Shown piece after piece: positions 60,035 to 64,000 of a DNA stretch of 64,000 nt. Numbering within the stretch: position 1 is the first letter of the stretch; each line of letters starts with the position of its first letter. The position numbers and the translations under genes are program-made. The notes beneath the pieces were generated by a model. The model did no database searches. It was given only the letters and a program-made list of their open reading frames with translations, and was not told the DNA's origin. Source of the DNA: Sphingomonadales bacterium (GTDB lineage Bacteria; Bacteroidota; Bacteroidia; UBA7662); contig VHAX01000004.1 in the NCBI GenBank assembly GCA_016872215.1, positions 56,440 through 120,439 of the forward strand. The letters are read 5' to 3'.

Positions 60035-61470
60035 TGGTGTCTAATTCTATGCGCCTTTCCTATTTTCGCATCTCTATTCGCCAATCGCTCATGAAAATGA
60101 AACCAAACCGCCTTTGCATCAACCTTCAGCCTATCTACGGGCTAACGGTGCTTATCCTCCCCCTGTTCCTGCTTGTGTTCGTATGCACCACAAGCCTGAA
60201 GGGGCAATCACTACGCGGTACGCTCAAGGCTGAACCAGGCACCGAACTGTTGCTGGTGGGTTTTACGGTAAACGAACTCGACACGGTGGCCAAAGGCTCC
60301 GCAGGGATGGGGGGAAGCTTTATGCTCACGCCCACGGCTCTAACCTATCATGGGATGTATCGCCTGATGTGGAAGGGAGAAGGGGTGGATCTCGTATGGG
60401 ACGGAGGCAATATTCAGTTCACGCACTTTGGAGGTGACAGCGTGGAGGTGCGGGAGGGTATCGCCTGGAAAGAATACCGACGGCTTACCCGCATGCTGGG
60501 GGAGCTCAGGAGAAAGGAACAATTGCTGAGGCGGTTGTTGACCGATTTCGCCGACGACAAAGGACTCGCAGCAGAGGCCGGACGGAGTTTGCAGCGGGTA
60601 GCGGCGCGCACAGACAGCCTTAAGCAGGCGGTCGACAGGGCGCCGGCGGGAGACCTCGTTTTGGGTATGTTGCGCTTCGAATGGCCGTTTATCGGGCGCG
60701 GAAAGGAAGATTTGGAGGCAGAGTTGAAGCCGGGCCGATACCTGTCGCTTTTGTCACTCGACGACAGCAGCGCCTTGCACCACCCCCACCTCAGTCGCCA
60801 TATTGTGGAGTATTTTGGAATGTATGAGCCTACCGAAGAAGCCTCTGAGGACCTGCAGGCCCTTCTTTTTATGAATAGCATCCTCGAAAAGCTTGAACGA
60901 TCGCATCCGGCATATTTCTATCCGGTCAGCGATTTTCTGCGGATGGGGATGGAGTCAATGAATAGAGCCGGCGCCCTGCAGTTGCTGGCCATGAAAGTGA
61001 GTGCACGTGAGGCTTGTGACAATCCGGAGTTGGAGCAGCGACTCAAAGGGCAGCTGAATCGCTATCTGGCCGTTTTGCCCGGCATGAAGGCACCCGACCT
61101 CGATTCGTTGTACACCACCGATGGCCGGTATTCCCTGCTTAAACCTTCGGGTGGTCTTTATATTTTTTGGAGATCGGGCTGCAGTCACTGCCTGGAACAG
61201 CTCCCCGTGATCATGGAACGCTGGAAGTCGAAATCACCCCAGTTAAAGGTTACAACGATTAGTCTCGACACCGCACCGGAGGGCTGGCTCAAAGCCATCG
61301 GGGGATGGCAGGGATGGACTCACCTACGCGATCCGGCTGGTCAATTGGGCACCAATGCCGCCAACTATCTGCTGGTTGCCACACCTGTGTATATGTGGGT
61401 CGACCCCTCCGGCACCATCATCGATATTTTCAGAAGCGAAAGTCAGCTCTTTACCAAGATGGGCTGGTAG
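60034..61470 (+). CDS. Membrane-anchored/secreted thioredoxin-like (TlpA-type) protein
   Basis: N-terminal hydrophobic segment; C-terminal GGLYIFWRSGCSHCLEQLPVIMERW, VATPVYMWVDPSGTIIDIF. Confidence 0.82.
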   Translation: MVSNSMRLSYFRISIRQSLMKMKPNRLCINLQPIYGLTVLILPLFLLVFVCTTSLKGQSLRGTLKAEPGTELLLVGFTVNELDTVAKGSAGMGGSFMLTPTALTYHGMYRLMWKGEGVDLVWDGGNIQFTHFGGDSVEVREGIAWKEYRRLTRMLGELRRKEQLLRRLLTDFADDKGLAAEAGRSLQRVAARTDSLKQAVDRAPAGDLVLGMLRFEWPFIGRGKEDLEAELKPGRYLSLLSLDDSSALHHPHLSRHIVEYFGMYEPTEEASEDLQALLFMNSILEKLERSHPAYFYPVSDFLRMGMESMNRAGALQLLAMKVSAREACDNPELEQRLKGQLNRYLAVLPGMKAPDLDSLYTTDGRYSLLKPSGGLYIFWRSGCSHCLEQLPVIMERWKSKSPQLKVTTISLDTAPEGWLKAIGGWQGWTHLRDPAGQLGTNAANYLLVATPVYMWVDPSGTIIDIFRSESQLFTKMGW

Positions 61471-61640
61471 TGCGTTCCGTATTTCGCGGCATCCTGCACC
61501 CCTGTCTTGCTCCCACGACTCGGGTGTTTTGGGCCACAATTGACGTATATTCGCACCCCTCATCTGTATTCGCTTTTTGCGCTTGCGGGGAGCCCTTTCA
61601 GACTTCTGGAAGGGACTAACGAACCATTAATCAACCTACA

Positions 61641-63170
61641 ATGAGCCATACACATCTGCCTCCGCGCCCCCGTATGTCCCCACCCAGGTTGATGCTGTCA
61701 GCAAATGGGGTCATTGCACCCCACGATGCTTCACGGGTTTGGTTGAGCCGCGCTGCAGGCTCGTCGCTGCCGGCCTATTTGGGTGCGAACCGGTCATATG
61801 TGGAGCGCAGGTTGTCGAAGAAGGGAGGCGTATTGCCCGTACACACATTGCCCAACCTATGTTGGGTGATCTGGCAAAAGGAGGAACGGAACGATTCGGA
61901 ATCCGATGGAGCGGAATCGGTACAACAGCATTCCAAGCGAATGGAAGCATTGAGGCAGATGGGGTGCCAGCTCCAGAAGTCACTCCTCGCCGAGGAGGTC
62001 GAAGCTGTATGGCTGGAAGGCGATGCCCAGGCCGATGAAATGTTGGCCTTAGCAGAGGGACTCGGGTTGGCGGCCTACCGCTTCCGGACGTACATGAAGT
62101 CACCCGAAAAACCACCAGTTGATCTGGCCGAAATCCACCTGTGTCACCCCACAATAGAGCAAACGGAAGTCGACGAACTGTCTGCCGCATGGGAGGCCGT
62201 TTACACCGCCCGAGATTGGGTCAATGAGCCCCAGAGCTATCTAACGGCATCGCAATTCGCTGAAGAAGTGTTGCAGTGGTCGACCCAAACCGGATTCAGA
62301 GCGGAGATTTTTCACAAGAAGCAAATTGAAAGCCTGAAGATGGGCGGATTGCTGGCGGTTAATAAGGGCTCTGTTCAACCGCCTGTGTTTATGGTGTTGG
62401 AATGGAAGCCCGAAAAAACCCGCGGGAGAGGTGTAAAGCAGCAAAAGCCCATAGTACTGGTAGGCAAAGGGGTGGTTTATGATACGGGTGGACTCAGTCT
62501 GAAGCCAACGCCGGGCAGCATGGACAGCATGAAATGCGATATGGCCGGAGCGGCGGTGGTGGCGGCCACCATTGGAGCAGCGGCCCGCATGCGCCTGCCG
62601 ATGCATTTGGTGGGACTCATTCCCGCAACCGACAATCGTCCGTCTGGTGAAGCTTATGCCCCCGGGGATGTCATCACCATTTCCGACGGCACCACCGTGG
62701 AGGTGTTGAACACCGATGCAGAAGGTCGACTCATATTGGCCGATGCTCTGCACTACGCTAAGAAATATGAGCCACGACTAGTGGTGGACCTGGCCACCCT
62801 CACTGGATCAGCCGTGCTGGCCATTGGATCGCAGGGTGCCGTGGTGATGGGCACGGCCGACCCCGAAACACTGACTTCATTCGAGCAGTCAGGGCTCAAC
62901 GTTCATGAGCGGGTGGCCCCCTTCCCTTTATGGGACGAATACGGGGAAATGCTCAAAAGCCACATAGCGGATCTGAAGAACATAGGTGGACGAGAAGCAG
63001 GTGCCATCACGGCCGGTAAGTTCCTTCAGCACTTCACAAACTATCCCTGGGTACACATCGATATTGCGGGTCCCGCGTTTCTCGACGGTGAAAGCAGCTA
63101 TCGCGGCAAGCATGGCACCGGATTCGGGGTACGTCTATTGCTTCATTTTCTTAAAAAGCATGTTCATTGA
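61641..63170 (+). CDS. Leucyl aminopeptidase (M17)
   Basis: VGKGVVYDTGGLSLKPTPGSMDSMKCDMAGAA, NTDAEGRLILADAL, DLATLTGSAVLAIG. Confidence 0.95.
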   Translation: MSHTHLPPRPRMSPPRLMLSANGVIAPHDASRVWLSRAAGSSLPAYLGANRSYVERRLSKKGGVLPVHTLPNLCWVIWQKEERNDSESDGAESVQQHSKRMEALRQMGCQLQKSLLAEEVEAVWLEGDAQADEMLALAEGLGLAAYRFRTYMKSPEKPPVDLAEIHLCHPTIEQTEVDELSAAWEAVYTARDWVNEPQSYLTASQFAEEVLQWSTQTGFRAEIFHKKQIESLKMGGLLAVNKGSVQPPVFMVLEWKPEKTRGRGVKQQKPIVLVGKGVVYDTGGLSLKPTPGSMDSMKCDMAGAAVVAATIGAAARMRLPMHLVGLIPATDNRPSGEAYAPGDVITISDGTTVEVLNTDAEGRLILADALHYAKKYEPRLVVDLATLTGSAVLAIGSQGAVVMGTADPETLTSFEQSGLNVHERVAPFPLWDEYGEMLKSHIADLKNIGGREAGAITAGKFLQHFTNYPWVHIDIAGPAFLDGESSYRGKHGTGFGVRLLLHFLKKHVH

Positions 63171-64000
63171 GCGATAACACCCATATTGGCATAACTTGCG
63201 GCGACCTGAATGGGGTGGGCATGGAGCTGGTGATCCGAATCCTCAGCGATCCCCGCATCCTCCACTCGATGACCCCGATCGTATATGCTCCCAAGCGGGC
63301 CGTCAGTGTCTACCGTAAAATATTAGGGGTACAGGATTGGAATCTGCAAGCTATCGAAACACCCCATCAGGCCCCTCCGCATAAGGCCTGCCTGATCAGT
63401 CTATCGGCAGAGGAGTTTGAGATCGTGCCCGGACAACCCGACCCGAATCTGGTCCGCTTCACGCGTCAATCGCTTGAACGCGCGGTGACCGACCTCAAAT
63501 CCGGTGCATTGGATGCGCTGGTGACTGCCCCCATCAACAAAGCCGGAATCCAGGGCGACGGTTTTCAGGTGCCCGGACACACCGAGTTTCTGCAAAAGGA
63601 ATTTCCCGGTAGCAAAGCTATGATGATTCTCCTGGGCGACCACATGAAGGCGGCAACCGTAACTGGTCATATCCCACTCAAAGAGGTGCCGTCGGCCCTC
63701 ACCCGTGAGCGTGTGGTCGACAGCATCCGGCGTTTTGCCCTGGCCCTCACCCAGGACTTCGCCATCTCCCGTCCGAGGATTGCAGTTTTGTCGCTCAATC
63801 CCCACGCTGGAGATGCCGGTCTTTTGGGTGACGAGGAGCAAAAGGTTATCATTCCCGCGATCGAATCCTTGCAATCGGAGGGGTTGCTGGTATGGGGCCC
63901 CTATGGTGCAGATGGATTTTTCGGAACGGCACGTTACACCCAGTTCGACGGTGTTCTTGGGATGTACCACGATCAGGTCCTCACCCCGTTCAAGGCCTTG
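63167..64000 (+). CDS. pdxA: 4-hydroxythreonine-4-phosphate dehydrogenase, truncated by window end
   Basis: Translated by hand from TTG 63167: SDNTHIGITCGDLNGVGMELVIRIL...DALVTAPINKAGI...VPGHTEFLQ...LSLNPHAGDAGLLGDEE; not in ORF track because the frame runs off the window. Confidence 0.9.
   Translation, partial: MSDNTHIGITCGDLNGVGMELVIRILSDPRILHSMTPIVYAPKRAVSVYRKILGVQDWNLQAIETPHQAPPHKACLISLSAEEFEIVPGQPDPNLVRFTRQSLERAVTDLKSGALDALVTAPINKAGIQGDGFQVPGHTEFLQKEFPGSKAMMILLGDHMKAATVTGHIPLKEVPSALTRERVVDSIRRFALALTQDFAISRPRIAVLSLNPHAGDAGLLGDEEQKVIIPAIESLQSEGLLVWGPYGADGFFGTARYTQFDGVLGMYHDQVLTPFKAL

Overview
The window is a gene-dense chromosomal stretch from a Bacteroidetes-type bacterium. Evidence for this is TAnnTTTG-like -7 boxes, Por/T9SS C-terminal 'YPNPT' sorting domains, a PorE-like TPR/PD40/OmpA protein, menaquinone genes and DnaE carrying an N-terminal exonuclease. 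I see no rRNA, tRNA, CRISPR array, integrase or transposase. Most content is housekeeping: uppS-bamA-ompH-ompH, purM, rny-zapA-zapB-like-pheT, an M36 peptidase, an ABC-F protein, menA-menC-menE, dnaE, trxA, miaE, fRMsr, pgm, glycosyltransferases, a porin-punA-lpxK set, a Nif3-like protein, suhB-lnt-rsmI, purS-pssA, a desaturase, queG, priA, an M48/TlpA cluster, an aminopeptidase and pdxA. I cannot demonstrate a new defence or mobile system. The unexplained structure is on a smaller scale: (i) a 39-bp in-frame minisatellite between the exonuclease and PHP parts of DnaE; (ii) a degenerate 16-bp tandem repeat of about 10 copies upstream of the phosphosugar mutase gene; (iii) a 12-bp in-frame repeat in a membrane glycosyltransferase; (iv) a 24-codon hydrophobic micro-ORF linked by ATGA overlaps to both lnt and suhB, sharing a 22-bp direct repeat and KSHQRRR tail with Lnt; (v) a decayed KilA-N gene with two in-frame stops and one frameshift; (vi) a tandem 30-bp operator-like repeat upstream of the Nif3-like gene; (vii) a TM2/DUF2752/DUF4870/M48 membrane cassette. 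All homology calls come from reading translated sequence; no search was run.
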